64,000 nt of DNA from Doryteuthis pealeii (Eukaryota; Mollusca; Cephalopoda; Myopsida; Loliginidae). Positions 62,936 to 64,000 of this stretch are shown in pieces; the first letter of the stretch is position 1, and every line of letters begins with the position of its first letter. The notes beneath the pieces are model-generated. The model ran no database searches and was not told where the DNA came from. It worked only from the letters and a program-made list of their open reading frames with translations. Location of the stretch: positions 44,093,388 through 44,157,387 of the forward strand of contig CM042156.1 in NCBI GenBank assembly GCA_023376005.1, in the 5' to 3' direction. Position numbers and translations under genes: made by a program.

Positions 62936-64000
62936 TTTAGCTAGAATACTTCGAAAGGTCCTGGAGGCCTGATTTGGTTTTGTTTGGTTTCTTTGTTTGA
63001 GATCTAAGGAGATTTTCTGTCACTCCGGCTCCAGTGAAAAACCACAAATTTATTTTCAGTTTTAGTTTCCGGTTGGAACACAGTGTGAAAGTAATCCGTA
63101 TGATAAACAAAATATTAGAATCTCCACAATAACATTTTGAATAGTTGGGTAAAAAAAAAAGAAGCTTTCAATGGTAATGGACATATGATCAACTGATAGA
63201 TTGTTTCTGACTTCTTCTCTGCTTCTCTAATTCGTCGGCAACCATCTTTGGCAGGGTTGATTCTTTCTTTCTATTTGGACTGGGTTTCGGCTCATCTCTT
63301 GTTTTAATTAATCAAACAAGACTCCATTGTTTTCTTTATAGCTTTTATTAAAACAATCCCAGCCCAAAACCGCGCGGTGAGAAGTGACATCTTTGGAGAA
63401 CTTCTTCTCTCATCGAGTAACTGGTCGCAACTAACTAAAACTTAAAAACTGTCCAAAAAAGATGTGTTCTAAGTAGTATGAGACCCCTAAAAAAGAGGTT
63501 TTCTGAGTAGTATGAACCTTTCTCTTTATACACTTTCCCGATCTCCCGTTATTTAAAATAAAAACACCCGTCACTGTTCAGACAACTTTTTTCCATCATA
63601 ATATCTCGATGAAGTTTTGACAAAAACTGAAACGTTTTAACGTCGACTTCACCATCTAGAATAAATTCCTGTTTGTACTTTATAATTCTATTTTCTACAT
63701 ACTACTATATGTATTCTTAATATGAAACGATAATAATATGTCGATACCAATATTTCAAATCGAGTAAGCCGGCCTAGATTGAATATTAGCAGAACCTCAG
63801 CTTTTTACCCGCTTCAACAATACACAGTTACGCTGTATTGTAATGCTACGGAGAGTGGTTATGTTAAGTAATAACTCGAATCGTAACTTACAATGAAAAA
63901 GGGTTTATTTGGTAACGTACAACAATGAATGAACAGTCGAATAGCTGGTCTCGCTAGGAAAGACAGGCCCCCGAGGATAAATCGTCAATCGTCTTTATTT
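62936..64000. other. No gene supported
   Basis: Contains the 63,565-63,705 repeat shared with 8,540-8,720. The rest shows no recognisable feature, and the window ends without a feature boundary. Confidence 0.5.

Noticed and set aside
63590..63660. Hammerhead at 63.6 kb
   Set aside because: GAAAC and a good stem III with GTC are present, but upstream reads CTCGATGA rather than CTGATGA and stems I and II do not form.

Overview
This 64-kb window is eukaryotic, intergenic or deep-intronic DNA, and I could not support a single intact host protein-coding gene in it. The mix of long (TA)n, (CT)n and (CTT)n microsatellites, tRNA-derived SINEs, Helitrons, RTE-like and other LINE remnants, Penelope-like sequence and hammerhead-ribozyme-like motifs suits a large repeat-rich invertebrate genome. 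A mollusc, perhaps a coleoid cephalopod, is my best guess, made from repeat style only. Nearly all the longer open frames are by-products of tandem repeats whose period is a multiple of three, of (CT)n/(TA)n runs, or of dead retroelements.

Layout. 1-6,400 is the inverted, more degraded counterpart of about 18,460-27,415. It ends at exactly 100 N (6,401-6,500), a scaffold gap. The right arm carries at least three insertions the left arm lacks: a 642-bp Helitron, a 176-bp Penelope-like/hammerhead piece and a ~380-bp TG...CA insert. Minisatellite copy numbers also differ. 6.5-18.3 kb holds (CTT)n tracts, hammerhead-bearing elements, a Helitron, and a same-strand cluster of 3' fragments of one LINE with a CCHC knuckle and restriction-like endonuclease. 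27.4-32.4 kb has a well-formed hammerhead candidate, an RTE-like 3' end and two inverted LTR-like sequences. 32.9-33.8 kb (41-bp unit) and 44.9-46.3 kb (42-bp unit) are minisatellites. 34-40 kb is a patchwork of SINEs and a triplicated segment. 40.4-41.9 kb is (CT)n-rich, 42.4-43.15 kb holds two short Helitrons, and 48.6-49.9 kb is a ~200-bp pyrimidine-rich satellite. 50-64 kb holds more SINEs, RTE-like and LTR-like pieces, another Helitron, and a 319-bp near-perfect palindrome.

Most notable: (1) several elements join a tRNA-like (Pol III type) head to a type-I hammerhead-like core a short distance downstream, ending in or beside (TA)n; (2) palindromic, (TA)n-flanked elements carry hammerhead-like cores on their arms; (3) three non-autonomous Helitron families have recognisable termini, one with an empty site in the same window. 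All ribozyme calls come from pairing done by eye and none has been tested for activity.
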